From: Sphaerotilus uruguayifluvii
GTDB lineage: Bacteria > Pseudomonadota > Gammaproteobacteria > Burkholderiales > Burkholderiaceae_C
Direction of reading: 5' to 3'
Length of the DNA stretch: 64,000 bases
NCBI RefSeq assembly: GCF_013294065.1
Contig: NZ_JABSNM010000015.1
Span: forward strand, 27,277 to 91,276
Shown: positions 17,807 through 26,919 of the stretch, one piece after another
Layout: every line of letters begins with the position of its first letter
Position numbering within the stretch: the stretch's first letter is position 1
Made by a program: the position numbers and the translations under genes
The notes under the pieces: generated by a model
Told to the model about the DNA's origin: nothing
The model's input: the letters and a program-made list of their open reading frames with translations, nothing else
Databases searched by the model: none

Positions 17807-18490
17807 TCAGCGCCCGCTGCGGTAGGGCTCCTCGAAGTCGAGGAAGTCCTGCTCGGCCAGCGCGTCGGCCACCCAGGCCGCCACGCCGGGCGCCGCCCAC
17901 AGCCGCTCGATCCAGGCCGCCACCGGCGCGCTGACCGGCAGACCGTAGGTGAGGATGCGTCCGGCCACCGGCGCGAAATAGGCGTCGGGAATCGAGAAGG
18001 CGCCGAACAGGAAGGGACCGCCGCTCAGCGCCAGCGCCTGTTCCCACAGCGCGATCAGCCGGGCCAGGTCGGCGCGCACATCCGCCCGCTCGGCCATCAG
18101 CCGCGCGCCGACCTCCGGCAGACGAGCCTCGAGGCTCTGCGGGCAGTGCGAACGCAGCGCGCCGAAGCCCGAGTGCATCTCCGCACACATCGCGCGCGCC
18201 AGCGCCCGTCGGCGGGCATCGTGCGGCCACAGCGCCTTCTCCGGGTGGCGCTCGGCCAGGAATTCGGCGATCGCCAGCGTGTCCCAGACCGCCAGGCCGT
18301 CGTCATCGACCAGCACCGGCACCTTGCCGGTGGGCGAGACGCCCTGCAGCGCCGTCTTGAAGGCCGAGCCGGCGTCGAAGCTGTCGAAGCGCACCATCAC
18401 CTCCTCGAAGTCGATGCCGCACTGCCTCATCAGCACCCACGGGCGCATCGACCAGGACGAATAGTTCTTGTTGCCGATGTAGAGCTTCAT
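17807..18490 (-). CDS. Glutathione S-transferase family protein
   Basis: It has 227 residues. The N-terminal thioredoxin-like GST domain begins MKLYIGNKNYSSWSMRP with a serine-rich active loop, followed by GKVPVLVDD and the cis-proline region. The C-terminal half is all-helical. It resembles YfcF-like bacterial GSTs; the substrate is unknown. ATG 18490 was chosen because an ideal ggaggtgatg Shine-Dalgarno sits just upstream; ATG 18493 is adjacent but too close to it. It is convergent with the chemoreceptor gene (17-base gap). Confidence 0.83.
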   Translation of the reverse strand: MKLYIGNKNYSSWSMRPWVLMRQCGIDFEEVMVRFDSFDAGSAFKTALQGVSPTGKVPVLVDDDGLAVWDTLAIAEFLAERHPEKALWPHDARRRALARAMCAEMHSGFGALRSHCPQSLEARLPEVGARLMAERADVRADLARLIALWEQALALSGGPFLFGAFSIPDAYFAPVAGRILTYGLPVSAPVAAWIERLWAAPGVAAWVADALAEQDFLDFEEPYRSGR

Positions 18491-18634
18491 CATCACCTCC
18501 AGGTCCGGGGCGTCCGGGAAGGACGCGTGCCTGCATCCTAGTCGGGAGCGCCGGCGGCATGCATGAGGAAGCCGCATCGTCGCGATGCATGCCGGACATC
18601 CGTGCCGCCACCTCCGGGCAGGCCGCGCGGCCGG

Positions 18635-19627
18635 TCAGTCGGGCAGCACCTCGGCCTCGGGATCGGCGATGTCGCCGACGGCGCGGCGCGTCAGCGCCGC
18701 CTGCGCCAGCACCCAGTCGCAGAAGGCCTGGACCTCCGGCCGGCGCACGGCTCGCGCGCCTCCCAGCGGCACCAGCCAGTAGCACGGCGAGGCCCACAGT
18801 CGCCCCTGCACGCCGAAGGGCTCGACCAGATCGCCGCGCTCGACGACATCGTGGACCATCGCCAGCCGCGCCAGCGCCACGCCCTGGCCCGCCAGCGCCG
18901 CCTGCACCTGCTGGTGCGTGTAGTTGACGCTGATCCAGCGCCGCGGCGCGAGCTGCCCCAGGCCCTGCGCGGCCAGCCACACCGGCCAGCAGGTCGCCAG
19001 CGAGCCCGGCAGGCCGTCGTCCATCTCCAGCAGCGTGTGGTCGGTCAGGTCGGCGGGCCGGCGCAGCGGCGGCGCGCTGCCGCGTTCGATCGCGTCGGCC
19101 AGGCGCGCGCCGATCACCGGCGTCAGCAGCTCGCCGAACAGCCGGACCGCGCCGTCGGGCGCCTTGCTGGCATCGCAGTGGCGCAGCGCGACATCGAGCT
19201 CGGCATCATCGGTCTCGATCATCCGGTCGGTCGCGGCGATGCGGATGTCGGCCAGCGGGTGATCGCGCTCGAAGTCGGGCAGGCGCGGCATCAGCCACAG
19301 CGAGGCGAAGGACGGGAAGGTGGTGACGCTGACCATCGCGCGGCTGCGGCTCAGGCGGATCTGGCGCACGCTGGCATCGATGCGCGCCAGCGCCGGCTCG
19401 ACCGCGCGCAGCAGCGTCTGGCCCGCGCCGGTCAGCTCGACGCGGCGGGTCGCGCGCAGGAACAGCGGCGCGCCCAGCTCCTCCTCCAGGCCCTTGATCT
19501 GGCGGCTGATCGCCGGCTGCGTCAGGTTCAGCTCCTCGGCCGCGGCGCTGAAGCTCAGCAGGCGCGCCACCGCCTCGAAGGTGCGCAGGCAGTCGAGCGG
19601 CAGCGGGCGGCGGGGCAGTCGATTCAT
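18635..19627 (-). CDS. LysR-type regulator, GcvA-like
   Basis: It has 330 residues. The HTH is at about residues 25-50 (SFSAAAEELNLTQPAISRQI), with the GcvA-subgroup pattern RPLPLDCLRTFEAVARLLSF before it. The C-terminal substrate-binding domain shows SVTTFPSFASLWLMPRL and a ...LP.GSLATCW region. It is transcribed divergently from a DUF2917 gene across 121 bases, a common pair in Burkholderiales. The DUF2917 gene is its likely target, but the signal is unknown. Confidence 0.85.
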   Translation of the reverse strand: MNRLPRRPLPLDCLRTFEAVARLLSFSAAAEELNLTQPAISRQIKGLEEELGAPLFLRATRRVELTGAGQTLLRAVEPALARIDASVRQIRLSRSRAMVSVTTFPSFASLWLMPRLPDFERDHPLADIRIAATDRMIETDDAELDVALRHCDASKAPDGAVRLFGELLTPVIGARLADAIERGSAPPLRRPADLTDHTLLEMDDGLPGSLATCWPVWLAAQGLGQLAPRRWISVNYTHQQVQAALAGQGVALARLAMVHDVVERGDLVEPFGVQGRLWASPCYWLVPLGGARAVRRPEVQAFCDWVLAQAALTRRAVGDIADPEAEVLPD

Positions 19628-19748
19628 GACGCCATGTTATCAATCGATGCCTTCGATTTCATCCCGCGACCCGCCTCGAGACCGGACACTGTCGCCACTG
19701 TCAACCCGAGAAGGTCCCGATGCGGGACCGGCCGCCTGGGAGAACGAG

Positions 19749-20114
19749 ATGGAAATCGAGCATGTCGCCGCCGCCTGCCGGGCCCGCGTCAGCCGCGACG
19801 GCTGGCTGGCCGTGGCCGACGCCCCGGTGTGGATCACCCGCGATGGCGATCCGCACGACCATGTGCTGCAGCCCGGCGACCTGCTGCCGCTGCACGAGGG
19901 CGACCGGCTGGTCATCGAGCCGTGGCAGGCCGACCGGGCCGCCCGGCTGACCTTCGTCAGCAGCCGCGCCGAGGCCCCGCTCGACCCGCTGCAGGCGCTG
20001 GCGGTGCTGGCCGAGCTGCTGGCCGCCGGCCTCGAGCAGGCCGCCCGCGCGGCACGCAAGATGGCCGACCGGGTCCGGCCTTATCCGGTGATGCGTCACG
20101 GACGGGCTCCCTAG
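19749..20114 (+). CDS. DUF2917 domain protein
   Basis: It has 121 residues. A small beta-rich domain is seen (GWLAVADAPVWITRDGDPHD, LQPGDLLPL, DRLVIEPW), matching the cupin-like DUF2917 family that accompanies GcvA-type regulators. The C-terminus is helical and Ala-rich. No signal peptide. Biochemical role unknown. The start at ATG 19749 (gagATGGAA) follows a weak purine-rich stretch. Confidence 0.7.
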   Translation: MEIEHVAAACRARVSRDGWLAVADAPVWITRDGDPHDHVLQPGDLLPLHEGDRLVIEPWQADRAARLTFVSSRAEAPLDPLQALAVLAELLAAGLEQAARAARKMADRVRPYPVMRHGRAP

Positions 20115-20117
20115 ACT
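20112..20117 (+). promoter_or_regulatory. -10-like TAGACT upstream of the OGT-like gene
   Basis: The hexamer tagact lies 42 bases before ATG 20160. The same hexamer stands before several other gene starts here (23709, 27817, 54600). No -35 element is clear. Confidence 0.35.
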
Positions 20118-20159
20118 CGGGCGCACCCTCCACCCCGCGCCGCCCGCGCGGCCCGGCCC

Positions 20160-22586
20160 ATGGATGCTCTCGGTCCCCTGCCCGCGCTGCTGCCCGTCCG
20201 CCGCACGCCGTCGTCGGACGCTTCGCCCGACGAACGCCACCCTCCCGGCTCGATGCCTGAGCCCCCCGTCCGGCGCCATCTGCCGCAGCAGGCGCTGCTC
20301 GACGCGCTGGACGCCCGCGACACGCCGCCCGGCCGTGCGCCCGGCCCTTCGGCCGCGCCCGCCCGACCGGTCGACGCACTGCCGGTGCCGGCCGCCGTGC
20401 TGCTGCAGTCCCGCCCGGATCCGGCGCTGCCGACCTACGGCCGGCCTCAGCGGCCGGGCGCGCGTGCGCCGGGCGCGCCGCCCGAACCCCGTTCAGGCAC
20501 CGGCTCCGGCCCGCGCCCGGACGACCCTGCACCCGGCGAGGCGCCGCCTTCGGCCCCGATGCCCTGGAGCGATCCGGGCGAACCGACGCTCCGCCCCGCC
20601 CCGCAGGCCCTGCTGGCCGACCGGCTGGCACGGCTGATCGTGCAGGACGCGCCCGCCCGCCTGCCACGGCGCCCCGAGCCGGCACCGCCGGACACCCCGC
20701 CCCCGATCCCGCACGCGCCGGCAGCGGCCGCGCTGCCGCTGCCGGCCGGGCTCGGCCGCATGCTCGCCCGCCTGGAACATGCGTTCGGCCATGCCCATGC
20801 CGCGCTGCAGCAGGCCCGGCAGGCACTCGTCCGCGATCCGCAGCACCGCGAGGCGGCGGTCGAGCTGGCCGGCTGGCTGACCGAGGCCGGCCATCCGGGC
20901 GAGGCGCTCGCCCTGCTCGACGCGACGGATCCGTCACCCGCGCCCCGGGCGCCACGCTGGCACCTGGCCCGGGCCGCCGCCTGGCAGCGCCTGCAGCGGC
21001 CGCAGGAAGCCGCTCGCGAGGCCTCGGCCGCGCTGGCGCTGGCCGGCGCCGACCCGTCGTCCCGCCACGAGGCGCTGCACCAGCTCGGCCAGGCCCTGGC
21101 CCGCCAGGGCGAGCACCTCGAGGCAGCCTGGTGCCACCGCACGCGACGCGACGAGAACCCGCGCGACGCCGGGGCCGCGCTGGCCGCGGCCGCCTCGGCC
21201 GCCGCAGAGGCCGACTGGCCGGCGCTGGCCCAGGACCAGGCGCGGCTGGAGCAGGCGCTGGCCCAGCCGCTGCCGCTGCAGCCGGACCTGCGCACGCTGC
21301 CCGATCCGGCGCTGCTGGCGGCCTTCACCGACGACCCGGCCCGGCTGCGCCAGGCCGCCGAGCAGGCGGTGCGCGCCCGGCTCGGCCAGCACGTCGAACG
21401 GGCGCGCGCGCGTCGACGCGCCGCCCGGCCGGCCGGAGCACGGCTGCGCCTGGGCGTGCTGATCGGCACCCCGCCGGAACGCGAGGCGCCGCCCTGGCCG
21501 ATCGTCGAGATGCTGCTCGCGCTCGATCCGGCCCGCTTCGAGCTCTTTGCCTATGTCGACCGCCCCGACACCGGCGAGGCCCCGCTGCAGCGCCTGCGCG
21601 AGCGCGCCGGGCGCTGGCACGACTGTCTCGAGCAGGACGAGCAGGAGCTGGCGCTGACGATCGGCGCCGACGCGCTCGACCTGCTGGCGGTGCTCGACGC
21701 CCGAGCCGACGCCCGCCGGCTGCCGACGCTGGCCCGCCATCCCGCGCCGCTGCAGATCGCCTGGGCCGACGGCGCCGGCAGCACCGGCGCCGCCTTCATC
21801 GACTACCTCGTCGGCGATCCGGAGCGCACGCCGCTGGACCGCGCGGCCGACCATGTCGAGGCGATCGCGCAGATGCCGCGGCGCCATCGCCCGTCGGCCC
21901 CGCCCTCGCCGCCCCCGGTCCCGCCCGACGAGCCGATCGTGCCGCCGGGCCGTGCCGACTGCGGCCTGCCCGAGCGGGCGATGGTCTATGCCTGCTTCGC
22001 GCGGCCTGGCGCGATCCTGCCCGAGCAGTTCGCCGCCTGGTGCCGCATCCTGGCCGACACCGACGGCGCGGTGCTGTGGCTGCGCGGCGCCGCCCCGGCG
22101 GTGCGCCGGCGGCTGCAGGACGCGGCCGCCTCGCGCGGCATCGACCCGCGCCGCCTGGTCTTCGCGCCCGAGCTCGACGCCGCGCGCCATGCCGCGCGGC
22201 TGCCGCTGGCCGATCTGGTGCTCGACACCTTTCCCGACAGCGGCGAGCGCCGCTGCCTCGAGGCGCTGCAGCGCGGCGTGCCGGTGCTGACCCGGCGCGG
22301 GCGCAGCACCGGCTCGCGCCGGGCGGCCGCGCTGCTGCAGGCCGTCGGCCTGCCCGAGCTGGTCTGCGACGGGCCGGAGCGGCTGCACATCGAGGCGGTG
22401 CGGCTCGGCCGCGATGCCGCCCGGCGTGCGGCGCTGCGCGAGCAGCTGCACCAGCGCCTGCAGGCCGATCCGCTGCACGACCCCGCCGGCCTGGCGCGCG
22501 ACTTCGCCGCGCTGGTGCGCCGGATGATCGACCGGCTCGACGCCGGTCTGCCCCCGATGCCGCTGGCCGCGCTGCCAGCCCCCTGA
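20160..22586 (+). CDS. TPR plus O-GlcNAc-transferase-like (GT41) protein with degenerate active site
   Basis: It has 808 residues. The first 190 or so are a Pro/Ala-rich disordered region. TPR-like helices follow (about 195-420). From about 420 there is a GT41-like C-terminal region: RLRLGVLIGTPPE, FELFAYVD, PLQIAWADGAGSTGAAFIDYLVGD, VYACFARPGAILPEQFAAW, LVLDTFPDSGERRCLEALQ and RGVPVLTRRG. The family's invariant lysine (NxxKxxP; K842 in human OGT) is replaced here (ARPGAILP), and the nucleotide-binding GHTT is SGERR. The histidine expected after the first strand also appears lost. It could be a catalytically dead relative or use another donor. The next genes encode a GT2 enzyme and another transferase-like protein, suggesting a glycan or protein-glycosylation cluster. 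Confidence 0.75.
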   Translation: MDALGPLPALLPVRRTPSSDASPDERHPPGSMPEPPVRRHLPQQALLDALDARDTPPGRAPGPSAAPARPVDALPVPAAVLLQSRPDPALPTYGRPQRPGARAPGAPPEPRSGTGSGPRPDDPAPGEAPPSAPMPWSDPGEPTLRPAPQALLADRLARLIVQDAPARLPRRPEPAPPDTPPPIPHAPAAAALPLPAGLGRMLARLEHAFGHAHAALQQARQALVRDPQHREAAVELAGWLTEAGHPGEALALLDATDPSPAPRAPRWHLARAAAWQRLQRPQEAAREASAALALAGADPSSRHEALHQLGQALARQGEHLEAAWCHRTRRDENPRDAGAALAAAASAAAEADWPALAQDQARLEQALAQPLPLQPDLRTLPDPALLAAFTDDPARLRQAAEQAVRARLGQHVERARARRRAARPAGARLRLGVLIGTPPEREAPPWPIVEMLLALDPARFELFAYVDRPDTGEAPLQRLRERAGRWHDCLEQDEQELALTIGADALDLLAVLDARADARRLPTLARHPAPLQIAWADGAGSTGAAFIDYLVGDPERTPLDRAADHVEAIAQMPRRHRPSAPPSPPPVPPDEPIVPPGRADCGLPERAMVYACFARPGAILPEQFAAWCRILADTDGAVLWLRGAAPAVRRRLQDAAASRGIDPRRLVFAPELDAARHAARLPLADLVLDTFPDSGERRCLEALQRGVPVLTRRGRSTGSRRAAALLQAVGLPELVCDGPERLHIEAVRLGRDAARRAALREQLHQRLQADPLHDPAGLARDFAALVRRMIDRLDAGLPPMPLAALPAP

Positions 22587-22602
22587 ACCGACCGGACCCG
22601 CC

Positions 22603-23679
22603 ATGCGACCGAAACCCGCCCGCCTCTACCGCATCGCCCTGGTGATGATCGTCCGCGACGAGGCCGCCGGCCTGAAGCGCACGCTCGACAGCGTGCGCCG
22701 CCACGTCGACCGGATGGTCGTGCTCGACACCGGCTCGAGCGACCGCACCCGCGAGATCGCCCGCGCCGCCGGCGCCCGGGTCGCCGACTTCGCCTGGTGC
22801 GACGACTTCGCCGCGGCGCGCAACGCCGCGCTCGACCTGGCCGGCGCCGACTGGCATCTGGTGCTCGACGGCGACGAGTGGCTCGACGACGGCGCGCCGG
22901 TGCTGGCGGCGCTGCGCACCTGCAAGCCCGACTTCGTCGGCGCGCTGCGCATCGACAGCCGCCATGCGCTCGAGGGCGGCGAGCCCGGCGGCGAGGCTCT
23001 CGCCTCGAGCTGGATCAGCCGGCTGCTGCCCGGCACGGTGCGCTACCGCGGCCGGGTCCACGAGCAGCCGCAGCACGCCCTGCCGGTGCGCCGGCTGCCG
23101 GTGACGATCGGCCACAGCGGCTACCTGCCCGAGGCGCTGGCGCGCAAGGCCGACCGCAACGCGCGGCTGCTGCAGCGCGAGATCGCCGACCGGCCCGACG
23201 ACGCCTACCTCTGGTACCAGCTCGGCAAGGACCATGACGTGCACGGCCGTGCGGCCGCCGCGCTCGACTGCTTCGCGCGCGCCGAGGCGCTGCAGCCCTG
23301 CGGCCCGGAGGCGCCGGGCTGGACCCACGACCTCAGCGTGCGCCGGCTGCACGCGCTGAAATGCGCCGGCCGCCATGCCGAGGGCATCGAGCAGGCCTCG
23401 GCGCAGATGGCGCTGTGGGCCGACTCGCCCGACTTCTTCTTCGCGCTCGGCGACCTGATGCTCGACTGGGCCGCACGCGAGCCGCGCCGCGCCGGCGAGC
23501 TGCTGCCGATGATCGAGGGCGCCTGGACGCGCTGCCTGGAGATCGGCGAGCGCCCGGAGCTCGACGGCGCGGTGCACGGCCGCGGCGGCGAGCTGGCCCG
23601 GCACAACCTGGAGCTGCTGCACTCGCTGCGCGTCGAGCTCTCGCGCCCCGAGGAATTAGCCCCGTCTTGTCCGGGCTGA
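22603..23679 (+). CDS. Family 2 glycosyltransferase with C-terminal TPR-like region
   Basis: It has 358 residues. The GT-A fold is clear: LVMIVRDEAAGLKRTLDSV, then LDTGSSDRTREIA, WCDDFAAARNAAL and the DxD-type LDGDEWLDD. VHEQPQHALP resembles the HE.. acceptor region of WaaE/KdtX-type transferases. After about residue 190 come TPR-like helices (YLWYQLGKDHDVHGRAAAAL). It is a cytosolic sugar transferase; donor and acceptor are unknown. It starts 16 bases after the OGT-like gene, so cotranscription is likely. Confidence 0.85.
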   Translation: MRPKPARLYRIALVMIVRDEAAGLKRTLDSVRRHVDRMVVLDTGSSDRTREIARAAGARVADFAWCDDFAAARNAALDLAGADWHLVLDGDEWLDDGAPVLAALRTCKPDFVGALRIDSRHALEGGEPGGEALASSWISRLLPGTVRYRGRVHEQPQHALPVRRLPVTIGHSGYLPEALARKADRNARLLQREIADRPDDAYLWYQLGKDHDVHGRAAAALDCFARAEALQPCGPEAPGWTHDLSVRRLHALKCAGRHAEGIEQASAQMALWADSPDFFFALGDLMLDWAAREPRRAGELLPMIEGAWTRCLEIGERPELDGAVHGRGGELARHNLELLHSLRVELSRPEELAPSCPG

Positions 23680-23780
23680 TCGGGCGGATGGCGCGGGCCC
23701 GGGCTGCCTAGACTGGCCGGGAAATGAAACTTTCCCGGCGCTGCGCCCCCCGGCCGCGCCGCCAGCCCCGCCCTCCGACC

Positions 23781-25292
23781 ATGACCCTGCCGGACATCCA
23801 CCTCTGCATCGTCCAGCCCGCCGGCCACGAGCAGGCGCTCGGCCTGCTCGACCCGGCACGCTACTTCCGCTACCACTTCCGGCGCCTGGGCGCACGGGTC
23901 AGCCTGTCGAAGAACCGGCTGCGCCATGACGCGGTCAACTTCGTCTTCGGCGCGCACCTGGGCTTCGACGCGGCGCAGTGCGAGCGCCATCCCTGCGTGC
24001 TGGTGAACCTGGTGCAGTTCGGCGCCGACGGCCAGGCGCCCTCGCCGGACTATCTGGCGCTGCTGGAGCGCGCGGCGGTGGTCGACGGCGACCCGACCAG
24101 CCTGCCGGCCTATGCCGCGCAGCCCGACCGGGTGCCGCTGGTGCCCTTCGTGCACGCGCCCTACCTGGCCGACGAGTTCGGCGAGATGCCGATGCCGATC
24201 GACGGCCGGCCGATCGAGCTGCTGCACCTGGGCGAGTTCAGCGCCGCCGCGCAGGCCTTCGTCGCCCGCATCGAGGACTGCGGCGTGCCGGTCAGCCTGC
24301 TCGACCAGCCGCTGTACGGCGTCGAACGCGACGCCTTCATCCGCCAGGCGCGCGCGGTGCTGCTGTGCGACGCACACGGCAGCGGCCATGTCGATCCGGT
24401 GCTGCTGGCGCACTGCCTGAGCCTGGGCACGCCGGTCGTGCTGCAGCGCACCGACGCGACGCGCGTTCCCGGCTACATCGAGCAGGCCGTCAGCTGGGTC
24501 GACGAGACCACGCTGGGCGAGTTCTTCTCGCGCGAGTTCGGCACCCCCGGCTGGATCGAGCGCACCCGCCAGCAGCATGCGCACTTCGAGCAGCTCGACC
24601 CGGCGCAGGCGATGGCCGACATCCTGGTGCACGCCTGCGGCGTCGGCCTGGCGCATCTGCACCGGCGCGACCCGCGGCCGTGGCGGCCGAGCCGGCTGCA
24701 CCTGGGCGCCGGCACCGGCTACCGCAGCGGCTGGCTCAACATCGATGCCTGCGCGCGCAGCGAGCCCGATCTGGTGCTCGATCCGGCGCAGCCGCTGACG
24801 CTGCCGCTGTCGACCGTCTCGACGCTGTGCGGCCCGCTGCGCCTGGAGGCCGGCCAGTGCGACGAGATCCTGCTGCCGGCGGCGCTGGCCCGCGGCGCCG
24901 ACCTGCCCACGCTGCTGACCAACTGCCTGGCGCTGCTGCGCGAGGACGGCGTGCTGCTGATCGAGCATGACGCCGGCGCCCGCGCCGACATCTGGAGCGC
25001 CTGCGCCGACCGCTTCTGGCAGCTCGGCTGGTTCGAGCACCGTCTGGAGATCCTGTCCGACGCGGACGAGGCGCCGCCGGGCCTGCTGCGCCTGCGCAAG
25101 GTCGCCACCACGCCGCGCGAGCGCACGCTGGCCCGGCGCATGACCAGCGACTGCCACCTGCCCGAGGACGCGGTGCCGCCGCAGGAGCAGCTGCTGCCGG
25201 CCGGCACCTCGGTGCCGCTGCAGGCGCTGGTCGGCGCAGCCGCCGGCCCCGGCATCGACCGCGAGCTCGCCGAGGTGCTCGACGCGGCCTGA
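23781..25292 (+). CDS. Glycosyltransferase-like / methyltransferase-like two-domain protein of unknown function
   Basis: It has 503 residues from ATG 23781 (MTLPDIHLCIVQPAG). The N-terminal 290 or so residues read like a glycosyltransferase-B fold (HPCVLVNLVQFG, ELLHLGEFS, AVLLCDAHGSGHVDPVLLAHCLSLGTPVVL). The C-terminal part begins LHLGAGTGYRSGWLNIDA, resembling the GxGxxxxxGWxNxD start of sugar-linked methyltransferases, then LLREDGVLLIEHD. Later methyltransferase features are weak, so it may not be active. ATG 23724 is an alternative; its 19 extra residues are Arg/Pro-rich and a TAGACT box ends nine bases before it. It belongs with the two transferase genes upstream. Confidence 0.65.
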   Translation: MTLPDIHLCIVQPAGHEQALGLLDPARYFRYHFRRLGARVSLSKNRLRHDAVNFVFGAHLGFDAAQCERHPCVLVNLVQFGADGQAPSPDYLALLERAAVVDGDPTSLPAYAAQPDRVPLVPFVHAPYLADEFGEMPMPIDGRPIELLHLGEFSAAAQAFVARIEDCGVPVSLLDQPLYGVERDAFIRQARAVLLCDAHGSGHVDPVLLAHCLSLGTPVVLQRTDATRVPGYIEQAVSWVDETTLGEFFSREFGTPGWIERTRQQHAHFEQLDPAQAMADILVHACGVGLAHLHRRDPRPWRPSRLHLGAGTGYRSGWLNIDACARSEPDLVLDPAQPLTLPLSTVSTLCGPLRLEAGQCDEILLPAALARGADLPTLLTNCLALLREDGVLLIEHDAGARADIWSACADRFWQLGWFEHRLEILSDADEAPPGLLRLRKVATTPRERTLARRMTSDCHLPEDAVPPQEQLLPAGTSVPLQALVGAAAGPGIDRELAEVLDAA

Positions 25293-25398
25293 ACCGGCCG
25301 CGCGAACCCGCCCGCCACGCCACACGGATGTCGCAGAATGGGCATCCCTGAGGCTGATCCGTCGCCCCGGCCCGCCGCCGGGGCGCTCCTGTTTCCCG

Positions 25399-26268
25399 AT
25401 GAATCCTGTGACCCTGGAATGGCTGCTGTCGCCGGGCGCGCTTGCGCTGTTCGGCCTGTGCATCGGCAGCTTCCTGAACGTGGTGGCGCACCGGCTGCCG
25501 ATCATGATGGAGCGCCAGTGGCGCCGCGAGAGCGCCGAGATCCTCGGCGTCGATGCGGTGCCGGCGCCCGGCGACGACGGCCGCCCGCTCGGCCTGGCGC
25601 GCCCGCGCTCGCGCTGTCCGGCCTGCGGCCATGTGCTGCGCTGGCACGAGAACCTTCCGCTGCTGGGCTGGCTGCGCCTGGGCGGGCGCTGCTCGGCCTG
25701 CCGCGCGCCGATCTCGCCGCGCTATCCGCTGGTCGAGCTGGGCTGCGCGCTGCTGTTCGCCGCCATCGGCCTGCGCTTCGGCGCCGAGCCGCAGACCGTG
25801 CTGTGGTGCGGCTTCGCCGCGACGCTGCTGGCGGCCTCGCTGATCGACTGGGACACCACGCTGCTGCCCGACAGCATGACGCAGCCGCTGGCCTGGGCCG
25901 GCCTGCTCGGCGCGCTGCTGGGCTGGCTGCCGCTGTCGCCCGGGCAGGCACTGTGGGGCGCCATCGGCGGCTACATGAGCCTGTGGAGCATCTCGCAGCT
26001 GTTCCGGCTGGTGACCGGCAAGGAAGGCATGGGCGCGGGCGACTTCAAGCTGCTGGCGGCGCTGGGCGCCTGGCTGGGGCCGGCGATGCTGCTGCCGATC
26101 GTGCTGGGCGCCTCGGTGATCGGCGCGATCGTCGGCATCGCCATGAAGATGGCCGCGACGCTGCGCGAGGGCCGCTACGTGCCCTTCGGCCCCTTCCTGG
26201 CCGGCGGCGGCCTGGCGGTCATGCTCGCCGGCAGCGAGCGGGTGCTGCGCTGGATGGGCTGGGCATGA
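25399..26268 (+). CDS. pilD: Type IV prepilin peptidase / N-methyltransferase
   Basis: This inner-membrane aspartic protease cleaves type IV prepilin (and type II pseudopilin) leaders and methylates the new N-terminus. It has 289 residues with about eight membrane helices. The cytoplasmic loop has the zinc cysteine pairs CPACG and CSAC. Catalytic aspartates are in SLIDWDTTLLPD and GMGAGDFKLLAALG. FGLCIGSFLNVVAHRLP is the standard N-terminus. It overlaps coaE by four bases. The pilD-coaE-zapD-yacG order is typical of beta- and gammaproteobacteria. Confidence 0.95.
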   Translation: MNPVTLEWLLSPGALALFGLCIGSFLNVVAHRLPIMMERQWRRESAEILGVDAVPAPGDDGRPLGLARPRSRCPACGHVLRWHENLPLLGWLRLGGRCSACRAPISPRYPLVELGCALLFAAIGLRFGAEPQTVLWCGFAATLLAASLIDWDTTLLPDSMTQPLAWAGLLGALLGWLPLSPGQALWGAIGGYMSLWSISQLFRLVTGKEGMGAGDFKLLAALGAWLGPAMLLPIVLGASVIGAIVGIAMKMAATLREGRYVPFGPFLAGGGLAVMLAGSERVLRWMGWA

Positions 26269-26870
26269 GCATGGACACGCGGCGCATCGGCCTGACCGGC
26301 GGCATCGGCAGCGGCAAGAGCACCGTCGCCGCCCTGCTGCGCGCGCTGGGCGCGCACATCGTCGACACCGACGCGATCGCGCACCGGCTGACCGCGCCGG
26401 GCGGCCGGGCGATCGCGGCCATCGCCGCCGCCTTCGGGCCGGAGTTCATCGATGCCCGGGGCGCGATGGACCGTGCCCGCATGCGCGAGCGCGTCTTCGC
26501 CGACCCGGCCGAGCGCCAGCGGCTCGAGGCCATCCTGCACCCGCTGATCGCCGAGGACACCGAGGCCGAGGCCGCCGCCGCGCCGCCCGGCGCGCCGGTG
26601 GTCTTCGACGTGCCGCTGCTGGTCGAGTCGGGCCGGCGCTGGCGCGAGCGGGTCGACCGCATCCTGGTCGTCGACTGCACGCCCGCCACGCAGATCGCGC
26701 GGGTGGTCGCCCGCAGCGGCTGGACGCCCGAGGCGGTCGAGCGCGTCATCGCGCAGCAGGCCACGCGCGAGCAGCGCCGTGCGGTCGCCGATGCGGTGAT
26801 CCTCAACGACGGACTCGACCGCGACCAGCTCGCCCGCGCGGTCGAACATGTCTGGAAAAGCTGGCTGTGA
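26265..26870 (+). CDS. coaE: Dephospho-CoA kinase
   Basis: It phosphorylates the 3'-hydroxyl of dephospho-CoA, the last step of coenzyme A synthesis. The P-loop is LTGGIGSGKST. DTDAIAHRLTAPGG binds the substrate, and FDVPLLVESG and VARSGW follow. Length 201 is normal. Translation is probably coupled to pilD by the ATGA overlap. Confidence 0.95.
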   Translation: MSMDTRRIGLTGGIGSGKSTVAALLRALGAHIVDTDAIAHRLTAPGGRAIAAIAAAFGPEFIDARGAMDRARMRERVFADPAERQRLEAILHPLIAEDTEAEAAAAPPGAPVVFDVPLLVESGRRWRERVDRILVVDCTPATQIARVVARSGWTPEAVERVIAQQATREQRRAVADAVILNDGLDRDQLARAVEHVWKSWL

Positions 26871-26919
26871 AACAATCGAAACCATTCGTCCGGCCGACCG
26901 GATCGGGGAGAACTGGGCC

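Noticed and set aside
18556-18593. Inverted repeat ggcatgcat/atgcatgcc as a terminator of the LysR gene
   Set aside because: The arms are only nine bases with a 20-base loop and no T-run on either strand.
20160-25292. The transferase genes as an LPS or capsule locus
   Set aside because: No wzx/wzy, polymer export or nucleotide-sugar synthesis genes are near.
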